From Brassica napus (Eukaryota > Streptophyta > Magnoliopsida > Brassicales > Brassicaceae), in assembly GCF_020379485.1 (NCBI RefSeq), contig NC_063450.1:31720137-31784136 (forward strand): a stretch of 64,000 nucleotides of DNA, given 5' to 3'. Within the stretch, counting starts at the first letter, position 1; every line of letters starts with the position of its first letter. Shown here piece by piece: positions 12,813 to 23,317 of the stretch. Both the position numbers and the translations under genes were made by a program. The notes under the pieces were generated by a model that ran no database searches, was not told where the DNA came from, and worked only from the letters and a program-made list of their open reading frames with translations.

Positions 12813-14630
12813 TAAGACAAAGTGGTTTGTATTTGGTGCTTTAGGAACATTTGTTTCCAAAAAATTAGATTTGATTAGCAGTGTAAATCATGGTATGTAT
12901 TTGATCTTTAATCTTCCCTAAGTCTTGTTTGTATTAGCAACATATGTACTATATATGTAATGTGTGAGTTTTTAAATGAATTGTCCACAAACCCTTCTGA
13001 GCGCTAAATCACTTAACCAAAAATCATAATTGGTTGGAATTATTTCAAATGTGAAAGCATTCACATATATAAGAAGAGTGAAGTAGTGGGAAGACTATAC
13101 TTCAAACAACAACGCATTCACATTATATAAAAAGAGGGAAGTAGCTGGAATCAGTTTGTTTGTATATATGTTTTTAAACTAAATGTATATATGTTTTTAT
13201 ATATCAGTTTGCCTTTTCCTTTGTTTTGCTACATAAACAATACGGTATCAGTTTTGCTATGTTCGTTTGAAGGTCGGGGCAGCAACGAGCGACATTTCAA
13301 ATATCGTTACTATTGTTTGTTTTAATGTTTGGAATCGATAGAGATATGTTGTTCGGCTAGTAATTGAGACTATTAATAATTTCTTTTTATCATTCAAATA
13401 TCAGCGACTAACAGTTTGATCGATGATCGCTGCGATAAGTAAACTAAGACCAGCTCCATCAGTGGTTCTAGGAAGAGTTTCTAAAGGAAAAAAGGAAAAA
13501 AAATAAATGAAAAAGGCTATAATTAGAGAGAACCGGTCCTGAACTAAGAGGAATAAGAATCGGTAAGCATCCCCTACGTGGGTCATGCTCATGGGCTGTA
13601 GTTTTTTTACAGGAAAAAGGGTCTCTTCTCTTCGTCTCTAGGAAGAGAGTTTTTTGACGTCTCTAGCGATTTGTAAACAAACAGACTTTATCCGGTGCAA
13701 ACTACACCCGGTAAGGTCGGCGAAGGGTTAAATTATATTATTATATACACTGAGACACTATCCGTTACCCCATCTAGTTTGACCATTACACACATATCCA
13801 TTTCGGATTTTTTTTTTCTTAAAAGAATGATAAATTAATTGAAGCAAAAAAAAACTGTTTTATACTTTGTGTTACATTGGAGCTGAAGTTTTTAATAAAA
13901 TCTAATCAAAAGCTGAGCCTTGAATAATTATCGAGTGGCAAACCATTTGGTTAAACCTCCCGAGTGAGTTTTGTCACGGATGGAGGAGAGTCTGTTACGA
14001 ACATCCATTTCGGATTTCTTCTTTTATCAACGCAGTTTTACCTTTTTCCCATTTAATCTAAGGGTAATATTGTTATTGAAGTCAAACTGTCCTCACGGGA
14101 GCAGGTCAAGTCGTGGCGATTACAGGCAGGAACCAAATACACTCACGTTGGTCACATGTCAGGCTATGGGCCCTTATATTTATGACAAGGAAATGGGCTC
14201 TGAACCCAATTTTCATCTCATAAATGAAACTATTATTGCAAAATTTGCAGTACATTTATTTAGGTCTCTCGCTGATATGATATTTTTTTGGACTTCTGGT
14301 AGGAGTATTTTTAATGCAATTTAATTTTGTAAAAATAATAAAATTGGAATACGAGGAGACGTGGACGAATAGGAACTTATATAAACCACACAAAAAAAAA
14401 CTGGAGTTTGAAATTTCTAACGATAAATTTTGTTATGTGGCGCTCAGTTTCGAAATGAGCACCATCATCATCGCATTCAACAACACAGACAAAAAAGACG
14501 ACATCGCTTTCAATATCTCACCAGAACCATCTATGGAGGCGGTTGGTTCCATCCTCTCCGCTTTATTACACAATGCTTTCTCTCCTTACACAACCACCAC
14601 AACTTCTTGATTAATCAATTCAACAAAAGA
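12813..14630. other. Intergenic region; possible MITE remnant
   Basis: No gene is recognised between the PRISE-like gene and the cis-prenyltransferase. The DDB2-like gene expected from Arabidopsis order (At5g58760) is absent. A stretch around 13440-13700 containing AGAGAACCGGTCCTGAAC resembles short non-autonomous DNA transposons common in Brassicaceae, but I cannot define its ends. The last ~200 bp hold the 5' UTR of the next gene. Confidence 0.4.
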
Positions 14631-14704
14631 ATGATTTCCCTTCGCGTTCCAGCTCCTTCGTCCTTCAATCTCCAACGGTTCAACTCCGGAGCTTTAGAGC
14701 GGCG

Positions 14705-15769
14705 ATGGAAGCTAGGTCGAGACTGCTTCTCTCCTTCACTCCGAATCGTATCGGACTCGGAGTCAGATCAACCAAATCGGAGATGGCGCCGTTCACGGCG
14801 GCGGAGGAAGAAGAAACTCTACCGGAGGGACTCCAGCCTGAGCTGATGCCGAAGCACGTTGCGGTTATAATGGATGGAAACGGGAGATGGGCGAAGAATC
14901 AAGGTCTACAACCTTGGGACGGTCACAGAGCCGGCGTTGAAGCTTTGAGAGAGATCGTTGAGCTTTGCGGCAAATGGGGGATTCAAGTCTTAACCGTCTT
15001 CGCCTTCTCTACCGATAACTGGATTAGACCTAAGGTAAGAGTATGCCCTACATTTCTAGGGTTTGTCTTTTGCTCTGTGAGACCTTATTGGAATCTAAAT
15101 ATATATCTATGCAGATCGAGATTGATTTCTTGTTGAGTTTGTTCGAGAGAACGCTCAAATCAGAGCTTGAGACTTTAGCCAAGTAAGTATCGTATGATCA
15201 GAAAAATCCATGAAGAATTGTTTTTATTTTGTGGTGCCGTGTGTCACAAGTCTGCTATAATCTTCTTTGAGTGTAGGAACAATGTTCGGATCTCTATCAT
15301 TGGAGACTCATCGAAACTGCCAAACTCTCTTTTGAAAGTGATAAACGAAGTTGAGGAAGTTACAAAGAACAACACGAGGCTTCAGCTAATCGTAGCCGTT
15401 GGTTACAGCGGGAAGTACGATGTTCTACAAGCGGTGTAGAGGCATTGCGCAGAGAGTGAAAGACGGTGAGATCGAAGTTGAGGAGATAGACGAGATACTG
15501 ATCGAGCAAGAGCTTGAGACGAACGTTACTGAGTTTCCTTACCCGGATCTGCTGATAAGAACGAGTGGTGAGCTAAGAGTGAGTAACTTCTTGTTGTGGC
15601 AATTGGCTTACACAGAGCTCTTCTTTGCTCAAGAAATGTGGCCTGATTTTGGGAGGAACGGTTTTGTGGAAGCGTTGATGTCGTTTCAGCAGAGAGACAG
15701 CGTCGCTTTGGTGGTCGAAATCTTGAGTTTTTTTTCATTGGTGTAATAAAAACTGTATATGATGTGTAA
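14705..15769 (+). CDS. CPT7: Plastid-type cis-prenyltransferase (undecaprenyl-diphosphate synthase family), At5g58770/CPT7-like; two frameshifts
   Basis: Three exons: 14705-15034, 15115-15182 and 15277 to about 15746-15769. Z-type prenyltransferase motifs are clear: [14 protein letters not shown] with the catalytic Asp, [48 protein letters not shown] and [24 protein letters not shown]. The enzyme adds isopentenyl units in cis to make medium-length polyprenyl diphosphates. The Arg/Ser-rich N terminus ([17 protein letters not shown]) fits a plastid transit peptide. An ATG at 14631 opens another frame and could be the original start if a further indel exists. Two breaks are seen: an extra G near 15433 that makes a stop (15437-15439) right after QA, and an extra GA near 15693 that replaces the usual RQRRFGGR ending. 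Family assignment is firm; whether the gene is intact depends on these indels. Confidence 0.83.
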
Positions 15770-15953
15770 TAATGGACGTTTTGTACCTCAAGAACTAGAT
15801 CTTTTGAGATATTCCAGTTTCTTGTATTGCAAGAGAACGATGTTACTAACAACTTATACATGCGTGTGAGAATCAAAGAACAATAACACACAAAATCAAA
15901 CGCAAATTATTGCAATCAAATGCAATTTATTTGTGAGACATGAAATACAAAGC

Positions 15954-17553
15954 CTAAACTCGTCGACCGAATCGCCTCTGCCTTTGCTGATACCAAGTCA
16001 AGGCCTCAAGATACTCAGCCTCACCGAAGTCAGGCCAAAGAACGTTAGGAAAGTAGAGCTCAGTGTAAGCAGATTGCCATAAGAAGAAGTTACTGATTCT
16101 TTGCTCTCCGCTCGTTCTGATCAATAGGTCAGGATTTGGAAACTCGCTACAGTTTGTCATCAACTCTTTATCTATCACATTCTCGTCAATGTCCTCTACT
16201 TGGATCAGCCCGTTTTTCGCCTTTTCGGCTAGACTTTTGCACGCTTGCATGATATCAAATCTTCCACTATAGTCTATTGCTAAAATGAGATGCTTCCCTT
16301 CATAGCTCTTTGTAGCTTCCTCTGTTTCTCTTATCAAACCTAGAAGTGACTGGGGGATTTTCGTCCGGTTTCCAATAACTGAGATCTTTATTTTATCTCT
16401 ATATAAAAACGAAAAAAATTGATATCATGGTGTTGAAATGACAACAATTTCAGTTTTAGTTTTTTTTTCTTAAATAAAAAAAAAACTCATAGTCCTATCC
16501 ATTTTTTTTGTGAAGATTTGGTTCTCGTATTTTGCTAGCTTTTTTAACTTTTTATCAAAAAATATTTTATTTTGGTTTTCTTCAAATAATGAAAACGTAG
16601 AAACTAAAACCAAAAACTCTACGTAATGTTTTTCTTAAAGGATCTAAACTATATGTTGGGTACCTTTGGAAGAAAGGCATCTCAGACCTAAAGTTTTCCT
16701 CGAACAAGGACATCAGGCCGTTAACTTCATCCTGGTCAAACATTTAAAAAAAAACGAATTAGAACGAAATATAAGAAAAAACTCTTGGAATCGTGTTGCA
16801 AAAGTTATCTTCTATTTGCATCACCACCTCGGGTCTTGCCCAATTTTCAGTAGAGAAAGCAAAGAGTGAGACAGTGTTTATAGTGCACAAAAAAAAAAAA
16901 AGACAGTGTTTATCCCCATAGCGAAACAGTCCTTAGCATTCTCTATAACCCTCCTCGCTCCGGCCTTGTGACCGTCCGATGTTCCTAGTCCTCGTTTCTG
17001 CGCCCAACGTCTGTTTCCGTCCAGTATAATCGCCACATGCTTTGGCAGTCCCCCTCGTTTCTTCTCTCTCCCATTGTATTTGTACCACTACACAATTATA
17101 GTTAAGAACAAACAAAGTTCAAGGCTTTCGTATAAACAAACATATGCATATTTCTAGTAGAAAGTTAGAGATCCCCAGTTGAGTAACGCCGGTGCATCAT
17201 ATTTTGATGAGGAATCATCTAATAAGACTAATATATAGTTAGAAGTCAATACCCGCTAATTCATAAAACATTATAGACCCTGTCCGTTTGTCTTTTTGGT
17301 TCTTTCAAATTGCATGTTTTAAGGAAAATAAGCTACAAAGAGCTTAACACGTAAAAAATATATATGATTAAACAAAAGCAGACTACCGTTTCTCGTTCCT
17401 CTCTTCATCATTATCGTTCTGAGAAGCTGCGAGTTTAATGAATCTGAGGATGTTTCTTATGGAGAAAGGAACACTTAGACGCCTAGAGATGAAGAGACCA
17501 GGGATGAGTACAATAGCAATAAAAGTCGAAACAACTGAGAAAAGAGACACCAT
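15954..17553 (-). pseudogene. Cis-prenyltransferase, dehydrodolichyl-diphosphate-synthase type (At5g58780 group), disrupted by a micro-insertion
   Basis: Four minus-strand exons: 17553-17387, about 17058-16828, 16731-16664 and 16398-15954. Exon 1 encodes a hydrophobic N terminus ([19 protein letters not shown]...), typical of ER-membrane members. Exon 2 has [16 protein letters not shown] and FAFSTENWARPE. Exon 3 has LMSLFEENFRSEMPFFQR. Exon 4 has [53 protein letters not shown] and the terminal YQQRQRRFG. Such enzymes make long polyprenyl diphosphates for dolichols. A 32-bp insertion-plus-duplication at 16869-16913 in exon 2 shifts the frame and brings a stop soon after. The first base of exon 2 was chosen by phase and is approximate. 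The gene is convergent with the plastid-type paralogue, their ends about 190 bp apart, suggesting an old tandem-family origin. Confidence 0.8.
16869..16913 (+). mobile_element. Poly(A) micro-insertion with 13-bp target-site duplication
   Basis: The 13-mer AGACAGTGTTTAT occurs at 16869-16881 and again at 16901-16913. Between them lie AGTGCAC and 12 A residues. This is the footprint of target-primed retroposition (LINE machinery) with almost the whole RNA copy missing: a poly(A) tail plus 7 nt, flanked by a target-site duplication. It interrupts exon 2 of the minus-strand prenyltransferase. Confidence 0.7.
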
Positions 17554-19375
17554 TTTTCCTTTATTTTGTCTTTGATGTTTTTCGAAGTGAGAGCACTCGA
17601 TTTGTATTTAAAGAGCTTCGAGTTCAAAGAGGCACATGATCAACGGAACGTTCGCTCTCGCTCGCTCCCTGGCTTTTTTTTTATGCTACGCAAAAACAGG
17701 TCATACGTATTTAAGGGTTAGTAAGATCTTACGACACTTGAAAATCACTAAATGTTTCATCACGTGTTTTTCTTAGTAGATTAAGACATTTTCATGAGCT
17801 CTGATTGGACTTACATCAATATAATAAATATATAACTTTCACATTACATCAATGAAGTATCGTAAAGTATTAAATCAACTGGTATCCCACAGATATACAA
17901 AATTGAGGTAAAAAAGAAGTATGGTATCTTCTTTTAGCAAAAAAAAGTATGGTATTTTAGAACAAAAGAAAAGAAGGTATAATGTTGACTTTTTACATTC
18001 GTTAGCAAAAAAATGTTAACATTAATGTTGAAGCTAGTCGTGTAGATACACATCCACTAGTCTCTCATAATTAAAATAGTAAAACAAAACAAAAAAGTAA
18101 GTAAAAAGAGGAAAGAAGGTGTTAATCGATTCTTCCCGTATATATCAACGTCTCTTGTTAAGAGACTTTTATTAAATCTGTCACATTTTGAAATATTTTA
18201 TTATTATTAAAACATGTTTTGAGAGACCCATTGTAATTTCTTACCACTGATGTTGGCCTCGGTCTCATATTTTGTTTGCATGCATATAGTTTTTTTATTC
18301 CCTCAATTAAAAGAGTAATCAACTAGCTCCTCTTTTTAGTGGAGTCTTTACGCAAGCGCCAAATGCTAGTTGAAACGCTTGGTAGTATCATGTTGCAACT
18401 AACCTCTAATACGGCCCAATGACCGTAAGGCTCTTCGTGACGATTATTTGCAGTGGTTAAAAGAAAACAAAATATAATAGTCAGCACTAAAACTAGAGTT
18501 AGTAAATCAGTGTAACCATCTACTGGCTGAAAAGTTGATATTTAAAAACTATAGTTATTCTTGCTTGGACCTCTAAAAGATTAAGATGTATGCTGGAGAC
18601 GGATTTACCTTGTCATAGCCTTTCCTAAATTTAATCGGCTCATTTATAAATGGAAAGTCAACAAAAATGGAAAGTTAGCAAGGAAAAGGAAAGTTGGAAG
18701 AAAAGAAATTCGTAGCAGAAAAGAAGTTTTGCGGCTTTCAATCTAGCTCACCAGTCGCCCAAATTTGTGTATTTCACTGAATTCAGATTAAACAATCTAA
18801 AAGTATTAAGATATCAACATGTAAAAGTACTATTGGACATGAATTGTTGTATACAATTTAACTTCTATTCAACTTTTTTTTTTGAGAAAGCTTCTATTCA
18901 ACTTTACATGTTGATGATTTTTAAAGTATAGTTAGACAATTTCACTGTTAGTTATTCTATGAGTATTTACCAAAATAAATAAAAAGAGAAAAAAAAGAGA
19001 AATGGAAGAATTTTTAATGGTTTTTTTCAAAGGTTTTAATGGTTTATTAATTGGGAGAAGCCAACACGAAGGGTTATATTCAGATTGTCCTATCATAGTT
19101 CATTCAAGGAGTGGAAGAGAATATGTGAATTGGTCCTCTAGCTGGGACGAATATGAACAAAGCAAAAACAAGGTTCAGAGATTGAGTGGCAGTTAACATG
19201 TCAGGGCGAGAACATTCCATTGTTCAGCAGAAGGTTCACTTTTCATGAAACAAACACGGATAGCAATTTTAATCAAAACATTCAATAGTTTTCTCTGTAA
19301 CATCACCACTTAATTCAGATACTTTATTTCATCAAACTTGGATAATTTTTGTAGACAAACTCGTACAACAATTAT
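17554..19375. other. Intergenic AT-rich region
   Basis: The promoter of the minus-strand prenyltransferase is expected just right of 17553. Beyond it I see only AT-rich sequence without gene, RNA or clear repeat structure. Confidence 0.45.
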
Positions 19376-19872
19376 TTATGGATTCTGGAGACAGTAACAG
19401 TTGACGCCTGGACATCCAAAAGGAAGCAAATCGCTGTGCCTGCAAACGAAGCCACAATCTTCCTGGGTGCTAGGCACCGGTGGAAGAACCCATTTTGGAC
19501 CGGTATGGTCGACGGGAGATTTCACTGGAGCGGGCCCGGTCTGGATCATACCTGTTGACAACAAAACTAAAAAAAAAATTGTAGCTTATAAGCTGATAAA
19601 ACAGCATGGGGAATAAATAAATATTAACTGAAATGTAAGAAAATAAAAGTTTAACAAAAGGAATTTGCTGTTGAATATTTGGAGCTCTATAGATTGTAAC
19701 GAATGCACAGATTTAACGAATTTTTTTAAAAAGAACGTATCAAAGACCAAAAAGAGAAGAAACAGAGAGCCGTTGATCAAAAAAAGAAGAAGAAATAGAA
19801 AGCCTGACCTGCCGTGGCAGACAGGAGAAGGAGCGACATTAGAACAGCGGAGATTGATCGCAGAGACAGCAT
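19376..19872 (-). CDS. Small secreted cysteine-rich peptide (79 aa, two exons)
   Basis: Exon 1 (19872-19809) encodes MLSLRSISAVLMSLLLLSATA, a textbook signal peptide. A GT-AG intron of 257 bp leads to exon 2 (19551-19376), giving 79 residues in total. The mature part (about 58 residues) is Pro-rich at first (TGPAPVKSPVDHTGPKW) and then holds five Cys in a compact pattern, C-x3-C-x9-C-x4-C-x-C, ending YCLQNP. A TATA-like element lies about 80 bp upstream. I do not recognise the family. Signal peptide plus clustered Cys suggests an apoplastic peptide (signalling, defence or inhibitor). An odd Cys count leaves one thiol free or for dimerisation. The splice model rests on phase agreement and motif sense. 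Confidence 0.7.
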
Positions 19873-19950
19873 TTTGTGTGATGGAGCGACTGACTGAGAG
19901 AGAATGATGTTTTTTTTCTTTTATGCCATCCCAAGTTACTACGAAGATGT

Positions 19951-19960
19951 CTACTTATAG
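19951..19960 (-). promoter_or_regulatory. TATA box of cysteine-rich peptide gene
   Basis: On the minus strand this reads CTATAAGTAG, 79-88 bp upstream of the predicted start codon. Good position for a plant core promoter; no further evidence. Confidence 0.5.
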
Positions 19961-20109
19961 AGTTCTCTGGCCCTGGAGCCGAAAAAAGTTGTTATATTGA
20001 TTCGAGAGGCACCCGGAGCAATTTAATCTCCTTGGTGTAGTGGTCTGCGTTGAGTAGTAGCGTATTTACAAAAGTTGTAGGTGTTCGAACCTTACCTCTA
20101 GATCCCTTT

Positions 20110-21863
20110 GATTCTTGGAAGGCCATTCTTAGCTACAGCAGGAGCAATTGTTAAGGTGAAAGCGGGCACGATTGACTCCATTTGGGTAAAGGGCATGTTC
20201 TCCACTTTGACTCAAGGAGAAAATGAAGAACCCAAATGTGTTCGGGAAAGCCTTCTACATTGAAGAGATGGGCACTCTTACTGATGAGCACCTTGAAGAG
20301 TTACCACCTGAGGACGATGAGGAGGGAGCATCTCCCCCTACTTATTCTCCATAGAAGGTAACCCACTACTTTCCCTTGTATATACCATTTCGTTTTTGCA
20401 TATTAGTTTTCTCTTTTGGGTATCTCTCTCTCCTTGACAACACAGAGACTGTGTTATTAAGTTTGGGGGGGGAGGTACCAAGTATTTGATCACGTTTGCT
20501 TTGATGATTTGAGTCTCATGCATTGCATTATACATATATATTTGCATTAAAAAAAAAAAAAAAATTTCATTTAGTTTGCATCTTTGGCATTTCTAGGAGA
20601 GTCTAGAGCATATAGGTTGCATTTACTTGCATTGGGAGAAATGATTTTAAATGCCTTGTAAAGAACACTACGTTGCACCTGAGTAGCTTTTGCACCTCTC
20701 AAAAAGACTTGTATGTTTCGAGCCTTGAAAACTCTTCCTGAAACTTGTTGATTGCTGAAACTCAGTCTTTGAAGCCAACTACAACCTTATTTGAACTAAA
20801 CGAACTTAATGCTTCTTGCTCATGGTCCCTTGTGTACTGAGTCATGGCTATACACACCTGAGTTGTCACATCCTTTATGCCAATCTTATTCTGACAAACT
20901 CTAGTGGTAGACCACTCCCAAAACTTTTCCCTCCTTTTAAGCTTTCATTGTTTGATGAGTGAGGCCTTCTTCGGAAAGTCTTACATGTGCATAATGTTGA
21001 GAGTATCGGGTACGACAATGCTTGATCTTCATTCTTGCTAGATTGGGCACTCTATTGTCTAGCTATAGGTGGGGGGTGAGAGTTGTGATTATGATTGGGA
21101 GCAATGAAAAAGGAAAAGAAATGACTCTTTGTGTTTAAGTGAATTGTCTATTGGGATAAGTAGAAAAACCTCTAGCTCAAGTTATGAAAAGTCTTGGCCC
21201 CCATCTAAAAAAAAAAGAAATAAATATGAAAGAAAAGAAAAAGAAAGAAAAAGGGGGCTAGCAAGTTGTTAGGAGCTAAGTAATGTTTTGAGGTTGTGAA
21301 AAATCCCTTGTAGATTTGAAAGAGAAGGAGTTAATGTTCTTAGGATCTTTCGGTGAGAGATGTGAGTTGGGTTTGACATTTGGGAATGATTGTGTAATTG
21401 TATGTTTGTTGGAAAATGGTAGAACAATGGAGATTGAGCATTGTATGCATGAGTTGATCCCTTTCTTAGATATATTATGTGCAATGTCAAGTCTACTTGT
21501 TTCGAGAGTAAACCACCTTAAAGATCATATGTTTTTGAACCTCTTGAATCACTTGAATAAAAGCCTTCCCTTACCCAACCAAATGATTTGGACCAACTGA
21601 CCATTTGCAAGAATTCACCTAATGTTTTGTGCTTAACGAATGTGAGAGTTGGTTGATTTGAATATGTGGATGATTGATGATGAGTGTAAGGGCAAAAAGA
21701 GTTGAGATAGGCCTAGAGAAGCTAGAGTGTAATAAGAGAGTGTGCTAATTGTGTGTGCTAGTTGTGTTTCTTTTGGCTATGAGCTCCCAACTTCAAACTT
21801 CTCTCCCTATGAGTTCTAGAAAGTTCACTTGTGGACAAGTAAAAGAACAAGTTTGGGGGGAGT
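20110..21863 (+). mobile_element. Internal 3' part of a gypsy (Athila-like) retrotransposon: gag-protease end and long non-coding tract
   Basis: From about 20110 one frame reads ILGRPFLATAGAIVKVKAGTI, the conserved C-terminal segment of a retropepsin-like domain from Athila/gypsy elements. After a frame change near 20250 it continues as IEEMGTLTDEHLEELPPEDDEEGASPPTYSP and stops near 20354. No reverse transcriptase or integrase follows. About 1.5 kb of non-coding DNA, containing two GTTTGGGGGG-type purine tracts (20461 and 21851), leads to the LTR. The element is truncated on its 5' side and looks non-autonomous. Confidence 0.65.
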
Positions 21864-23317
21864 TGATATCTTGCATATTTACATTGTTTTATCCATTCAT
21901 CCATGAGCATTTTCATCATATAGATTAGGATTTAGCCATGTCTAGGTTGCATTTTGCATTCATTGTCCTTATTAGGTGTTGGAGTGTGCCATGGAGTGAT
22001 TTGAGATGTTTGGGAGCATTATGATCCAAAAGAGGTGAAAGATGAGATGGATGGAGCCTTTAGAGAAATCTCCTGTTGCTAAGATTTTGTGGAGACACAG
22101 AAAATTGAGTTAGCTTTCTAATGGAAGTGGTTTCAAGTCATTTGGAGATGTAATGAAGGAGTTATGATCAATTTACTAGAGGCATATCCATCCTGGTCGA
22201 GCATCGCAGAGTGACCTCTCAGAGCGACCTACCGAGGTCGCTCCCAGCCAGAGCGACCAGCCAGAGCGACTAGCTCAAGTCACTCCCAGCCAGAGCGACC
22301 AGCCAGAGTGACCAGGTCAAGTCACTCGCGTTTTGACGGGTCGAGACACAAAGAAACGCGTCGGGAGTGACCTCCTGGAGCGACTATGCTAGGTCACTCC
22401 GCGTGTTTTGCTTGGACGATTTTTATGTTATTTCAGGGCCTTTTGGTCATTTGTTTTGATGTTTTTACACTTTCTAAACCTAAGTTAAGTACTTTTTTGT
22501 AAGATTGGAGGCAGATAATCTCTTTTAGAGAAGAACTAGTAAAAAACCTCTTTTGATTCAGATTTCATTGCTTCATCTTGTGTTCTTGTTGATTTCTTAT
22601 CTATTTCTCTACAGTTAATCTGAAATCCAATATGGGTTAAGAGGAATCATGGAGATTAGTGAGTAATCACCTTTTGAATTCATGGGTTAGGGAGATTAAG
22701 GGTGATTAGGTTAGTTCTAGGATTTTTAGTGTAGATCATTCTTGTTCCTTGCTAGTAGAGTATTCTTAATGCATCTTCTGAGTTGGCCACTCAAAAGTTG
22801 ATCAATAGGCATTTCCCACCCGAAAGGTGTTTGATGAAATGCCTGAGACAACTCTCCTAAGCTTTAAGTATACTTTGCCAAAGACATTTGTTGTTAAAGA
22901 TGCTAAGATAGCTAATAGACTTGTTAGTAATGATTGCTTTCATATTATTCAACCAAAGACATTTGATGTTTGAGATATGTTAGCAAATGAGCATTCATCT
23001 AGACATAGAGCTTGCTTAGAATTGTGTCTAGGCTTAAGGTTGATAGTTTGATTGATCATTTGACATCCTTAGTTCGATACTTGATCACCCAAGGTCTAAT
23101 CCCTATGCCCATGAGTTCTCTTTTCCCTTAGTCAAGAAAGTATCATTCTGTTATTGTTTTCTAGTTTTAGTCATAGCTTAAAACCCATCTAAATCATTGG
23201 TTGCACTTAGATTAAGTGAGTACTTGCATTCTCAGTGCTTTGATATCCCTCAGAACTGGTTCGACAATCACTATACTACAACATTTGTCTTAGGAGCCTT
23301 GAAAACTCCTAACATCA
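21864..23317 (+). repeat. 3' LTR of the gypsy-like element (1.45 kb)
   Basis: The LTR begins TGATATCTTGCA directly after the polypurine tract GTTTGGGGGGAGT and ends CTAACATCA, so the ends form a TGAT...ATCA inverted terminal pair. No second LTR copy is present in the window, so the partner was lost with the 5' half. The segment 22200-22400 holds many copies of a GAGCGAC/GAGTGAC heptamer and its complement. Right of 23317 a different element begins. Confidence 0.65.

Noticed and set aside
20028..20100. Possible tRNA gene or SINE head (GGTGTAGTGGT ... GTGTTCGAACC)
   Set aside because: A-box and B-box-like words are present, but I could not fold an acceptor stem or anticodon arm, nor find element ends.
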